A stretch of 64,000 bases of DNA from Plasmodiophora brassicae (Eukaryota; Endomyxa; Phytomyxea; Plasmodiophorida; Plasmodiophoridae). The stretch lies in contig JASFAU010000015.1 of the NCBI GenBank assembly GCA_039704465.1, positions 854,126 through 918,125 of the forward strand. Reading direction: 5' to 3'. Under the pieces are notes generated by a model. It did not search any database and was not told the DNA's origin. It saw nothing but the letters and a program-made list of their open reading frames with translations. The position numbers and the translations under genes were made by a program. Shown here one piece after another: positions 11,085 through 21,292 of this stretch (position 1 is the first letter of the stretch; each line of letters begins with the position of its first letter).

Positions 11085-11399
11085 CGAGCGCGCCGCCCGC
11101 CGCGCCTTCGATCGTCCCTTCCCACACGTATACACACACACATGGGGGTCGTTCAGGCCACGCCCGCGTCGTCCGTTTCGTCGTCGCCCGTCGGTTGGCT
11201 GCCCGCGTTGATGGCGATGTTGTGCGGTTGGAGGAGAGGGGTGGATTCGTGGGCCTTGGCAGCGCTCGTCCAGCAGGTGGCCGTCGTCACCCGAGCCACG
11301 TCGCCCTGCGATCCGGGCGCACCTCGAGGGCCTCGGCCCCTGCCCATATTCATCGTGACCGGCCGAGCCGCCGCGCGTGGTCGTATTGAAGGTCGGGTC
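11085..11399. other. Intergenic region downstream of the DDX6-like gene
   Basis: Short region with an ACAC run near 11130. Both strands are open for some distance but neither shows clear coding character before about 11400. No other feature seen. Confidence 0.35.
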
Positions 11400-11882
11400 A
11401 TGGGCGGCGCCGTCGGCCGCCGGGAGCCCGAGTTGGACAATGGTGGTGGTGGTGGAGGCGGCGATGATGATGATGATGAAGGAGTAGCGGGCGCCAGCGC
11501 CGAGGCCGGCGAGACCTGGCTGCGTATCGCACCGATCGACGATGCCGCGCGATCCGACCTTGTCGAATCCGCCCGGGCGTCGTTCGGCCGAGCGTACGCC
11601 GGCCGGATCAGGACGCTGTCGTTCATCGCCGGCGGGCGCCTGCAGACCATGCGGGTGACCGTCCCGGTCGCCGCCGTCGACGCCATCGTCGTCGGCCTGA
11701 CCAACCTGGACAGGTCGTGGGCGACGACGGACGGCGAGGAACTCCCGCGCCGGTACCAGGGCGTCCCCGTCGAGTACGTCTGCGGCATGACCCGGGCCCC
11801 ATCGGACGACCTGCGCGCCTGGGTCGACCACGCGGCCGGGTCGACCGCCCTTCCAGACCGGCCGACACACGTCCATACCTAA
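11400..11882 (+). CDS. Unknown protein with acidic/Gly-rich linker and a compact C-terminal region
   Basis: Plus-strand frame of 160 residues from ATG 11400 to the stop at 11880-11882. Third codon positions are overwhelmingly G/C and composition looks natural from about residue 35 on (ETWLRIAPIDDAARSDLVES ... VEYVCGMTRAPSDDLRAWVD). A Gly run then an Asp run (about 11440-11480) forms a linker. The minus strand over the same bases is also open but gives a Ser/Pro-rich low-complexity product, so I prefer the plus strand. I do not recognise the family. The frame extends upstream to 11142 and the true start or an upstream exon could lie there. The stop is about 190 bp upstream of the EF-hand gene on the same strand. 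Confidence 0.5.
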   Translation: MGGAVGRREPELDNGGGGGGGDDDDDEGVAGASAEAGETWLRIAPIDDAARSDLVESARASFGRAYAGRIRTLSFIAGGRLQTMRVTVPVAAVDAIVVGLTNLDRSWATTDGEELPRRYQGVPVEYVCGMTRAPSDDLRAWVDHAAGSTALPDRPTHVHT

Positions 11883-12074
11883 CAGCACACCCAGTGTGCC
11901 GCCATCGGGAAGGTGCACGACCCGGCGGGATACAGATATCGAAACCGATCGATCGCGCGGCGCGCTTGGATGATGCGACCGGGGCAGATATTCCGATACG
12001 TTTCAGGTGGGGGAGCGCGCGCGTGCCGACAACGCATCGCACGCGTGTGCTCGTCGGGTGTATCGCCTGGCACG

Positions 12075-13029
12075 ATGATGCGTCGCAGTCGCAGCGCAAC
12101 GCACCTGTCGGCATCGTCGCCGCCGTCTGCGGAGGCGCTCGACGGCCTCCTGCTGCGCTACCAGCTGCGCGACGCCCTGCTGTACCAGGTGCAGGCGCAG
12201 GTGCGGGCGCCGTCGCGCACGTTGGCGCGCGACCGGTCGGTGGCCCGCGCCGTCCGCCACGAATCACGGTCGGTCGTCGACCATGCGCGTTCCGATGCGT
12301 CCTGGCCCGACCTGGGCCGACAGCTGCGCTCCGCTGCGTCGGTGTCGGCGTTGCTCCACGTGCGGCACCCGGCCGTCCAGCAGTCGATCGGCAACCTGCG
12401 GGCGAAGCTTCTGCGTAAGTGCGCGCAGCACGCCACTGCGCGCAGACGGCCACTGACGCATTCCAGTCCGCAGCCCGAGCACCACGACGATGGCGTTCGC
12501 GGCGCGGCGAGAAGGCGAGCCGAAGCGCGGCAATGCCCTGCCGGCGCCGCTGACGACGACGACGACGACGAAGATCGTGGTGGCCCCGCTGCGTCGGCGG
12601 CCCGTGTGCCGCGTGCTGGGCACCATGCTGCACCGGCACCTGGCGCGACAGTTCGAGGCGGTGACACAGGACCGTGCCGACATGGCCGCGGTCGAGGCGG
12701 AGCTGCGCCGGCGCCTGATGGACGAGTTTGGCGAGTTCAACGACGACATGGTCCTGTGGGCCTTCTTCGACAAGGCGAACGCGGGCCACATCGTGTACGA
12801 CCAGTTCGACACGGCGCTGGGCGAGCTGGGCATGCAGCTCGACGCACACGACGTCCAGCGACTCTTCTTCCGGTACCAGGACGGCAACGGCAAGATCGTC
12901 CTGCGCGATTTCATGCGCTTCGTGGTCGGGCGCGACCCGCTGGCCAGGACCGCGAACCTGCGCCGGGCCGCCGCCAGACGGCAGCTGAACCTCGACGAGC
13001 AGCGCCACCTGCGCCAATCCTGGATCTAA
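12075..13029 (+). CDS. EF-hand-like calcium-binding protein
   Basis: Two exons (12075-12414, 12467-13029) joined across a 52-bp GTAAGT...CAG intron give 300 residues. The N-terminal half is Arg/Ala-rich and helical without a recognised domain. Near residues 200-270 lies a pair of EF-hand-like helices and loops: a degenerate first loop (FFDKANAGHIVYDQF, lacking most acidic ligands) and a better second loop (YQDGNGKIVLRDFMRFV). The linker ALGELGMQLDAHDVQRLF is typical of paired EF hands. It may bind one calcium ion or act structurally. A basic tail (RRAAARRQLNLDEQR) follows. Convergent with the NEK kinase gene; the two stops are 125 bp apart. No orthologue assigned. Confidence 0.72.
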
Positions 13030-13154
13030 ACCCGTTCCCCTAGCTGCCGCCGTTGCACCGCGTCTCTCGTATACAGCCATGCACGTACGGTCGCAGCAGA
13101 CGTGGCGTCGCAACGCGGTGTGAACATGTTTATAATTAGGCAAACGTTCAGTTG

Positions 13155-14396
13155 TCATTTGATGGGCGATATGGTGAGGCGCCGGTTGAGCTGCGCCAGC
13201 AGGTCGTGGCGAACGCCGCCGACGCGCGGCACCGCCCGCTTCTCCTGCTTCGGCGTGCGGAACTCGTCGTCGTACATGGACGGATCCATCAGCAGCAGGG
13301 CGCGTTCCCGTCGGTCCAGGTCCCGCTCGCGACGGTCCAGGCCGGCCTCGCGCTCATCGAGCATGCGTTCGCGTTCGCGCAGGCGCTCTTCCAGGACGGC
13401 GGTCGCATCGTCCGCGCCGGGGCAGGCGGCGGCCAGCACCTGATCAATCGACGGGCGCCTGTGCGGCACGACATCGAGCATCGACTCGACCAGGCGACGC
13501 AGCCGGGCGCTGTACCGGGTCGGCAGCGGCGCGTGCCGACCCGCTGCGATCTTCGCCGCCAGCGCCAGCTGGTTCGACGCGCGGAACGGCGCCTCCAGGC
13601 ACGCCATCTCGTACAGCAGGCACCCGAACGACCAGATGTCGCACTTGGCGTCGTACGACCCTTCGCGAACCTGAACGGGCAGACGCGGTCCGTTAGACGG
13701 CGCCGCCCAGGGCGAGGCGAACACAGGCCAACCTGTTCCGGCGACATGTACGACGGCGTGCCGACGTGCGACCGGGCGCATTGCTGGGAGTCGGCCAGGA
13801 CGCGCGCCAGGCCGAAGTCGCCGAGCTTGGCGCACCGGTGGTCCGCATCTGCAACCGATCGTCGTCAGCAGGAGGGGGACAGGGACGCAGGCGCGCGCAC
13901 GCGTGTGACGTACCCAGGAGGATGTTGGACGGTTTCAGGTCGCGGTGCAGGATGCCGGCCCGGTGGCAGGCCTGCAGGGCGCCGCCGACCTGGCCGACGA
14001 TGCTCCAGATGAAGGGTTCGTCGAAGAACGTGCGCTGCAGGCGATGCAGGCGGATGACGGCGGCCAGGTCGCCGCCGGCGCAGTACTCCATGACGATGAA
14101 GATGGTCCTGCGCCGCCGGTCGATCACGCGGTCGTGGTACCGGACGACGTGCGGGTGCGACGCCAGCTGACGCATGAAGTTGACCTCGTCGACCAGCATG
14201 GCCTTCTCCTTGTCGGACATGGTCCCGAAGTGGATCTCCTTCCAGACCAGGACCTGCGCGCGTCAGGAACGCCGTCCTTTGTTTGGCGAATCGCGCCGCC
14301 TACCTGTCCGTCGGACACGCGGCGCACCTTGGTGACGCGCCCGAACGCGCCCTCACCGACGACACCCATCTGTTCGTAGTCGTCCACGGCCGTCAT
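13155..14396 (-). CDS. NEK-family serine/threonine protein kinase
   Basis: Four exons on the minus strand (14396-14304, 14253-13914, 13848-13733, 13670-13155) sum to 1065 nt, 354 residues. The kinase domain begins almost at the start: GEGAFGRV loop, VLVWKEI with the ATP lysine, HRDLKPSN catalytic loop, DFG, GTPSYMSPE activation-segment end, DIWSFGCLLYEM. VWKEI, the Arg/Lys-rich beta4-beta5 turn followed by IVMEYC.GGDL, and the C-terminal coiled coil (LEERLRERERMLDEREAGLDR...) are NEK features. NEK kinases act in mitosis, centrosomes and cilia, which fits the other ciliary gene nearby. The tail PRVGGVRHDLLAQLNRR has a basic character. All three introns (50, 65 and 62 bp) are needed to keep the kinase motifs in one frame. 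Confidence 0.9.
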
Positions 14397-14831
14397 GATG
14401 TGTGTGTCGTACGGCGGACGACGGCGTTCGCGCAGGTCGAGCACGACGGGGTTCCCCAAGTGGGCAACCGCAACACGGTGGGTTGCGTTCACGCGGGAAA
14501 GTCGCGCGCGCGCTCTGCCTATCTTGCTCCCCGTGTCGTCCGTCCCAGACGCCGGCAGCGGGACTGAGTGCGGTGCAACCAGGGTCGGTCTCGACCAGCG
14601 GCAACCACTCCGTCGCACCACGTCGAGCGCGTCGCCTGGGGCCGTCAATTCCCCGCCAAAAAACAACGGCGGGCACGAAAATCCCGCGCGCCAAACACGC
14701 TGAAACGAGGCTGGCAACAACAACAGGTTACTACCAACCAGGAAGGCAGTCTGTTGGGCGACAACCGCATTGCGTCAAGGACCGGCGATCGTTGCACTGG
14801 ATAGGTCTTTATGAACAGTGACATACGGATA
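14397..14831. other. Intergenic region between two minus-strand kinase genes
   Basis: Should contain the promoter of the NEK gene and the 3' UTR of the GRK gene. Open frames here are short and lack coding character. Nothing else recognised. Confidence 0.35.
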
Positions 14832-17157
14832 TTATTGTAGAGAGCAGCAGCCGGTCGAGCGCGGTTTCACGTCGGGTTCCGGGGCGGGCGGCTTGGGCGC
14901 GAATTTCTCAAAGTTGACGCCCTCGTCGGCCCGCTCGAGGACCTCGACGATCTCGCGCTGCAGGGCGTGGTACGACTTGAACGGGAAGTTGCTCAGCGAT
15001 TTCTGGAACTCGTCCGTCAGCCGAACCTTCCTATACTTCTCGTCGTTCGTCGATCGCCCCATGTGCCGCATCGATTCCGCGTTCACCTCATCCAGCTGAC
15101 ATATCATCGTGCACCATCAGTACGGGCGGGCAACGATCCCAGCGGGACGTTACCTTGGGGACGAACGGCGGCGATAGATAGCCGGCTTCAAGCAAGCCCC
15201 AGTCGACCGAGTCGAACCACGGGTGCTGCTTGATCTCGTCGATGCCGCGGACGCCCAAACGCTGCGTCGGGTCCTTCTGTAGGAGCCCCTGCAGCAGCGA
15301 CTTGGCCGTCGATGAAAAGTACTCGTCGCTGTACTCCACTTCCGCATTGAGAACGTTCTTGTCCAGGTCGGTCGAACCCGTATGCGGGCCGAACGGTTTC
15401 TGATCAGACAATTTGTTCAGCTGGGCACCCGTTGCAGGCGAATGGGCAGGGCCGACGCTACCTTCCCAGACAGGAACCGATAGACCATGACGCCATAGCT
15501 GAAAAAGTCACACGCCTTGTCGTACGGCTGCATCACGATGACTTCGGGTGCTGTATAACCAGGCGTGCCAGCGTAACCTTTCACGCGCCCCTTCGTCAGC
15601 ACAGCGAGGCCAAGGTCCGATATACGGCAGTGGCCCTTCTCGTCCAGCAGCACGTTCTCCAGCTTCACGTCCCTGCATCGGAGAACGGTCAATCAATACG
15701 TGTGGGCGAATCCCATTCGGGGAATGACGGGCCTGTAGATGATCGACTTCGAATGCAAATGTTCCAGGCCGAGCAGGATCTCGGCCGCGTGGAATCGGGA
15801 CCGCGTCTCGGAGAAGACGACCTCCTTGTTCAGATGGTATTTCAGATCGCCGCCCATCATAAGATCCAACCTAGCCGTTACACGGATGAGCGATGAACAA
15901 TGCAGGCACCAGAGGCGCCGACCAGCAAACACACGTACATGAGATACAACGTATCGTTATCCTGAACGGCGTACTTCAGGCAACAGACAAAGTTGCTGTC
16001 CATCATGGCGAGCAGGTTGCGCTCGGACATGATGCTGTCGACCGCATCGGTCGCCATGACGCGCCTCTTGTCGATGCACTTCGCGGCATACAACTTCCCA
16101 GTATCGTTCTTAACGCACGCGGTAACCGCCCCAAATGCCCCTATGCATAGGCAATCTCAGATCAGCAATGCAGTCGGGCGGGGCGGCAACGAACGACACA
16201 CCTCGGCCAAGGACGCGAAGCATGGTGAAATCCTTATGGGTGACCTCGATCCGCTCCAGGCTCTTTGCCCTGATGTACTTCTCAAAGAATTCGCTGTTCG
16301 AGAACCTTGGGAACACGTCCAGCCGTAGGTCGTTCAGCACCTCCTGTGCAATCTCGTCGAACAGCGTCTTGGGGGCGTCACCCTTCGCCAGCCGCTCGCG
16401 CGCATCGTTCACGGCCTTCCCATAGACACCGATCGCATTCGTCTTCCCGATTTGCAGCGACAGCTTATTCAGAGAACCTTCATCCGGGTCCGACAAACCT
16501 GCAGTACAGCAGACAGCGTTTACTTCACGCCCTGGCCACAAAAGGTAACAGTAAAGCGTAATTAGCACTTGAACAAGAGAGGGGATCGACGAACCAACAG
16601 CAGCCAAGCGAATAATGACAAGGAAACAGAACCATCGGCAACGAACGTGACACATTGTCGTACCATCGGTAAGTGTGTTCCTCTGCCCCAATGCCCTGCG
16701 TTTGCGTCTGCGCTCAAACACGGATTCGCCCATGGGGTACTTTGCGCCGTCATCCGCAACGAATCGTTCAAAGATCAGCTTCGCCAGCTTCAATCGTGCG
16801 GACGGATCCCTGCGAGCGGACGCGTAATTCGTATGTGTACGCGAGCGGTGTTGCATAAAATGACGGGGCCAATCAGTACCTCATCTTCTTGAAGAGCTCG
16901 CAGTCGGAGATGAAGACGGCCTTGTCGACGGAATAGTCGGCGATGAGGAAGCACTTCAGCAGGTAGTATCCGATCGGTTCATGGAAGATCTGCGAGAACG
17001 TGAGCTTGTCCTGCTGACGCAGCTCGTTCTCGTAATCGGCCAACGACGAATAGGCCGGGAAGCGCCGCAGCAGATCCAGGTTGGGCCCATACGTCTCATT
17101 GCGAACCGCGTTCAGGTACGCCTTGTTCTCCGCAATCTCTACAATCTCGTCGTACAT
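14832..17157 (-). CDS. GRK: G-protein-coupled-receptor kinase (RH domain + AGC kinase) with C-terminal CaaX box
   Basis: Eight exons on the minus strand: 17157-16880, 16809-16664, 16498-16202, 16140-15939, 15870-15733, 15672-15462, 15399-15154, 15095-14832. They total 1782 nt, 593 residues. Residues about 30-185 are an RGS-homology region ([20 protein letters not shown] ... GYYLLKCFL). The kinase follows: [43 protein letters not shown], and DLG in place of DFG (ISDLGLAVL), which is the GRK hallmark. FGPHTG, then [16 protein letters not shown] and the PF-hydrophobic tail segment follow. The protein ends ...STGCCSLQ, a CaaX box (CSLQ) suggesting farnesylation as in rhodopsin kinase, with a neighbouring cysteine for possible palmitoylation. 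GRKs phosphorylate active 7TM receptors at the plasma membrane. The intron at 15673-15732 has a GC-AG border. Confidence 0.92.
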
Positions 17158-17617
17158 GGCCGACCGACGGCGTCGCGTCGATCAACACAGCGGGCGGGCG
17201 GGACGCGCGACCCGGGAGCCGCGATCGCGGCGAATAGCTCGTGACTCCCCCCGGCGGGCGGACGCGGACGGTTGCCCAATGCTTCAACGCCACCGGTGCG
17301 GCGGCGGCATCACTCGACGGCAAAAAAATTAGTACGTCCGCACGGTGAAATGCCGCATTTTGCGGCGCCCCGGGGCGGGCCTCCCTCTGCGCAGTGCTCA
17401 CGTGACCCACCCCAAGTCGAGCTGCAACGTGGAACCGGTCGGCACGGTACGTAGCTGCGTCCGGCACGTCGTTACAAGAACGTGGGGAAATATGAGCCCA
17501 GGCGCCACCTAATAGACAACTGCATAAAGTTCGACCCCAGCCAGTGCAATGGGATATACTTCGACACCAGTGAGCCAGCTGGCCCAACGCAACGGGGTGC
17601 AGGTAAGACGATCCCGT
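17158..17617. other. Upstream region of the GRK gene
   Basis: About 460 bp between the GRK start and the zinc-finger ORF. Base composition changes near 17490 to lower GC. No ORF with coding character and no RNA gene recognised; probably the GRK promoter plus the 3' side of the zinc-finger gene. Confidence 0.35.
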
Positions 17618-18226
17618 TTAATGACGATAAGACGCTGGCTCGCGGTCGGCGCGGTCCAGTGCCCCAGCCAGTGATGTCGTTGTAGTATACTTGACCGTTG
17701 TAATATGGCGCCCCTGGTCTCTCGCATGGGTCGCCCTGTGCCTGTTCATGTTGAACTTGCGCGAGAACATCCTGCCGCAGATGTCGCACTCGAACGGGCA
17801 GTCCCCCTGTCTCCTGCCTGTGGACGTCGATGTGGACGCCTCAGACGGCACCGGCGCCGACCTCAGCGGTGGTTCTAATTGCTGTTCGCTGGCGTCTGCG
17901 GCGGTTACGATGCACGTGGCCGGTGTGGGTCCGTCTCCCAAATTTGGACGCCGGCGATCTTGGTTGTCGGAAACGTAGCGGTACAGGCCAACGCTGCCGA
18001 ATCCAGATCTGGAACGACACGCTGGGCAGGGACAAGGGCAAGGGCATGACGTGCGCTGCTGAAGGGCGGCAAACGTCACTGGCACCCGGACAGGGACAGG
18101 TATGGCGGGAGCATACCCTCCATAGTGGCACGCCATGAGCCCGGTCTGCCCACGACACACGAGATTCCAAATGGAGTACACATGAAATAGCGCGCGCAAG
18201 GGATCCGGTGATCGATATGACGTCAC
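17618..18226 (-). CDS. Putative single C2H2 zinc-finger protein
   Basis: Minus-strand frame of 202 residues. Near residues 145-170 is a C2H2 finger, FECDICGRMFSRKFNMNRHRATHARDQ in spacing, with both Cys and both His correctly placed, so nucleic-acid binding is likely. The remainder is low-complexity, with a run of alternating Cys-Pro (CPCPCPCPAC) and Ser/Thr-rich stretches, and I see no second finger. The exact start and stop are uncertain: introns could change both ends, and GC is lower than in neighbouring genes. Beyond the finger the C-terminus (about 40 residues) has no recognised domain. Confidence 0.5.
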   Translation of the reverse strand: MTSYRSPDPLRALFHVYSIWNLVCRGQTGLMACHYGGYAPAIPVPVRVPVTFAALQQRTSCPCPCPCPACRSRSGFGSVGLYRYVSDNQDRRRPNLGDGPTPATCIVTAADASEQQLEPPLRSAPVPSEASTSTSTGRRQGDCPFECDICGRMFSRKFNMNRHRATHARDQGRHITTVKYTTTTSLAGALDRADREPASYRH

Positions 18227-18857
18227 GACGTTGTTCCGGCAGTGACGCGGCTGGGTCAGTGACCGTCCGACTTCGGAGGCCAGACGTGACTCATGGATAC
18301 GTAATTTTGCCGCCTATCGAGCGAGCCGGTGCTACGAACCGCGCCACAATGCGGCGCAGGTCACCCGAACACTTGTCCCGTGACTTGGCGGGGTAACAGC
18401 TTTCCAGCTGGAACGACACGCGGCCACGAACGGAACCGAATGATCGTGCTCTGCTACCTACACTAGCTAACAAATGGGGCTGCAAGCTGGACGCATTTGG
18501 CATACTGCAGTGACAAATTTCCATTCCTTGTGGTGACAAGGGACCTCGCCGTTAACGTCAACATCGTGACTGGCGCCCTGTTGGCCGCAGTCCTCAGAAT
18601 GTCAGCAAATTGGGGCAGCCTAACCCGCAGCCGTCTCGAGTCGACAGCATTGGATACGTTGCCCGAATTTCCGACACATGCTGCATCCAGCTGTCGACGA
18701 CAGCTTACTGCCAATGTGGAAGAGTGCGTACTGGTGACGGGCAACTGCCACTGGGGTCGCTGATGTGCCATTCGAGAGCCGTGAGCCCGTGACGGAGTCC
18801 GTGGCGTCCGCCTTCGCACTGCCCGTGCCGCTCACTGCACATCGCCGCGTCGTCACC
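18227..18857. other. Intergenic region upstream of the ATAD3-like gene
   Basis: Mixed-composition DNA of about 630 bp with only short open frames on either strand. No repeat, RNA gene or convincing exon. It should contain the promoter of the plus-strand ATAD3 gene. Confidence 0.35.
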
Positions 18858-20909
18858 ATGGGCTGGACGTCGTCGATCCGACAAGCGCTGGGCGGCGGTG
18901 CCCCGGGCGCCCCGACGTCATCGTCAGATGTGCCGGCGTCGATGCCGCCACCGTTGTCGCTGACGACATCCGACGATGCGCCAGTGCCCCCACCGTCGTC
19001 ATCAAAGAAGTCAAAGCAGAGCCCAGGTTCGTTCGAGGCGTTCGATCCGACTGCCCTGGAGCGGGGCGTTGCCGCGATTCGCGAGCTGAACACGTCACCG
19101 CATGCCGAACGAGCGCTGGAGCTGGCTCGGGCGCAGGAGATGACGAAGCAGCTGGAAACGCAGGCGGCGATCGAGTCGGCACGTGCCCGTAACAACGAGT
19201 ATGCCAAGTCGGCGCAGATGGAGCTGGATGAGCTGCGGAAGAAGAACGAGATGGAGCGTCTTCAGGAGGAGAAACAGACGGCCCTGTACAAGGCCAAGGT
19301 GCAGTCCCGTCTGGAAGAGCAGCAGCTCCAGCAAAGACGCGCGTACGACGAGGAGCAGATGCGGAAGCAGCGTGAGGAGTTCCTCGAACAGGAGCGAATC
19401 AAAGCGGAGAACGCGGCCGCGATTGAGGCGCAGCGCCTGGCGGCGTACGCCAAACAGGCCAAGATCGACCAGGAGACCGCTCGCGTCCGCGCCGAGGCCG
19501 AGGCCGACGGGCGCATCAAACAGGAGCGCCTGAACGAGGACGTCGCCACCAGGCGCCTGCATGCGGAAAAGGAGGCGTCGTTGCAGGAACGGCTGGCGGT
19601 CCTGGCGGCCCACTACGGCAACGTCCGATCCATGGGGTCGTCGATCTACGAGGTCGCGTCCGACCCTGTGAAATGCGCGCAAGGCGTTGCTGCCGTCACC
19701 GCCCTGGCCCTGGGCGTGTACGGTGCCAGGGCCGGCACCGGTGTCATCGGCAAGTACGTGTCGGCGCGGCTGGGCCGACCGAATCTCGTCCGGGAGACGT
19801 CCAGACGGAACTGGCTGAAGCCGCGAAATTGGTTCGCCGGCACGGCGACGTCGCCGGCCGCTGTCCAGAGCGCCGTCCCCGGTGGCAAAGCCGTCGACCA
19901 GGTCGTCCTGCCTCCCGCCCTGAGATCGCGACTGACCTGGATCGCCGATACGGCGGCGGCCGCTGTCAAGCACAACTCGCCGCATCGTCATGTGCTTCTG
20001 CATGGTCCGCCAGGTGGGCTTTCTGATGGTGCACCCGACTGCTGCTCCATGCTGACCCATGCGTTTTCATGCAGGAACGGGGAAGACGTTGTTCGCGCGC
20101 GCGCTGGCCGCCGATTCCGGCATGGACTATGCGATCGTGTCGGGCGGCGACCTGTCGCAGCTGGGTCAGGCGGCCGTTACCGAATTGCACGCGCTGTTCG
20201 ACTGGGCCGAACAGTCGCCCCGGGGCGCTGTCCTGTTCTTCGACGAGGCCGACTCGTTCCTGCGGGCGGGTCGCGATAACGCCAATGTCATCAGCGAGCA
20301 GGGCCGACATATCCTGTCTGCGTTCCTCCAGCGTACCGGTTCCGATTCCCACAAGTTCATGATTGTCCTGGCGTCCAACATGGAAGTTCGCAGGTACGTT
20401 TGTATTCGTTCGGACGTCGTGGCGTTGTCCTGACACGCGCCCTCCGTCCCAGTTTCGATGAGGCCGTCCGAGATCGTGTCGACGAGTTCGTCGAGTTCAC
20501 CCTGCCGGACGACGAGGAGCGACGGCGCATGCTGAAATTGTTCGCCGACCGATACCTGATGGTGGAGGATGGTTCCGTCGGGCCGATTCGGCGATGGTGG
20601 CATGGCGCCGAGCGTCGGCCGGTGCATGCGTTCAGCGACGCCGACTATGCCGAACTGAGCGAGTTGCTGAACGGATCGTCCGGACGGCAGATCGCCAAGT
20701 TCGTCATCTCGATGCGGGCCGCCGTCCTGGGTAACCTGACGCCCAAGGCGACGGTCGACGTGGCGGGCCAGCTCCTCCAGTGGCAACAATGGGACAGAAA
20801 GGTGCCCACCGTCGAGAGCATCGTTGCCCGATCAAAGAAGGACGACGCGAAGGATGACCGACCGACGCAGACCATTGTAGATGCACCGTCGTCCCCGCCG
20901 CCCTCATAG
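18858..20909 (+). CDS. ATAD3: ATAD3-type mitochondrial AAA+ ATPase
   Basis: Three exons (18858-20013, 20075-20393, 20453-20909) sum to 1932 nt, 643 residues. The N-terminal half contains the Pro/Ser-rich start, then [17 protein letters not shown] and a long coiled coil ([21 protein letters not shown]...), matching ATAD3. A hydrophobic stretch ([23 protein letters not shown], about residues 275-298) is the membrane segment. The AAA+ domain follows: GPPGTGKT Walker A, split by the first intron, FFDEADSFL Walker B, and the SNMEVR sensor region. Next comes [15 protein letters not shown], as in ATAD3 (a second-region-of-homology equivalent). ATAD3 sits in the inner mitochondrial membrane and organises nucleoids and cristae. 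The tail is low complexity. ATG 18858 (CACCATGG) is preferred over upstream in-frame codons. Confidence 0.93.
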
Positions 20910-21292
20910 AGGCCGTCGTTCGTGCCCCACGTACGCGTCCTCATTATACAGACCCCGAATCCCTACAGTGCCACCGTCTGTTCACCCTTCTTCTCGTTCG
21001 TTCGCCTGGGCTGCGGACGATGCTCGGGCGGGCGCCGAGCTGGCAGGCAATGTGTCCCGTTCGCCGTATGGGTTCGTACGTAGGTGGCCCTGCGCCGGCA
21101 CAGCCCAACGCGGGCGCTGATGGTGGTAGCCCCCAGTGACGGGCGGTGGGTCGGCCTACCTATTTTCAGGTCTGCCTTCGCAGTCTGGACTGGGTCTGTT
21201 GCGGCAGCGGGCGAGCGCCCGGCGGTTCGTACACACACACACACACACACACACAGACGCACGGCGTCGATGGCGTGCTAATCGACGACCGA
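20910..21292. promoter_or_regulatory. Upstream region of the nucleotide-sugar transporter
   Basis: About 380 bp between two plus-strand genes. It carries an (AC)12 microsatellite (21231-21254) close to the start codon. A three-codon upstream ORF (ATG GCG TGC TAA) begins at 21270, 23 bp before the chosen ATG. If transcribed it could reduce translation of the transporter. No other element recognised. Confidence 0.4.
21231..21254. repeat. (AC)12 dinucleotide microsatellite
   Basis: Twelve perfect AC units just upstream of the transporter start codon, probably in its 5' UTR or promoter. Likely to vary in length between strains. Confidence 0.9.

Noticed and set aside
11153..11788. Minus-strand gene opposite the unknown protein at 11400-11882
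   Set aside because: The product is Ser/Pro/Arg-rich low complexity; codon third positions and composition favour the plus strand.
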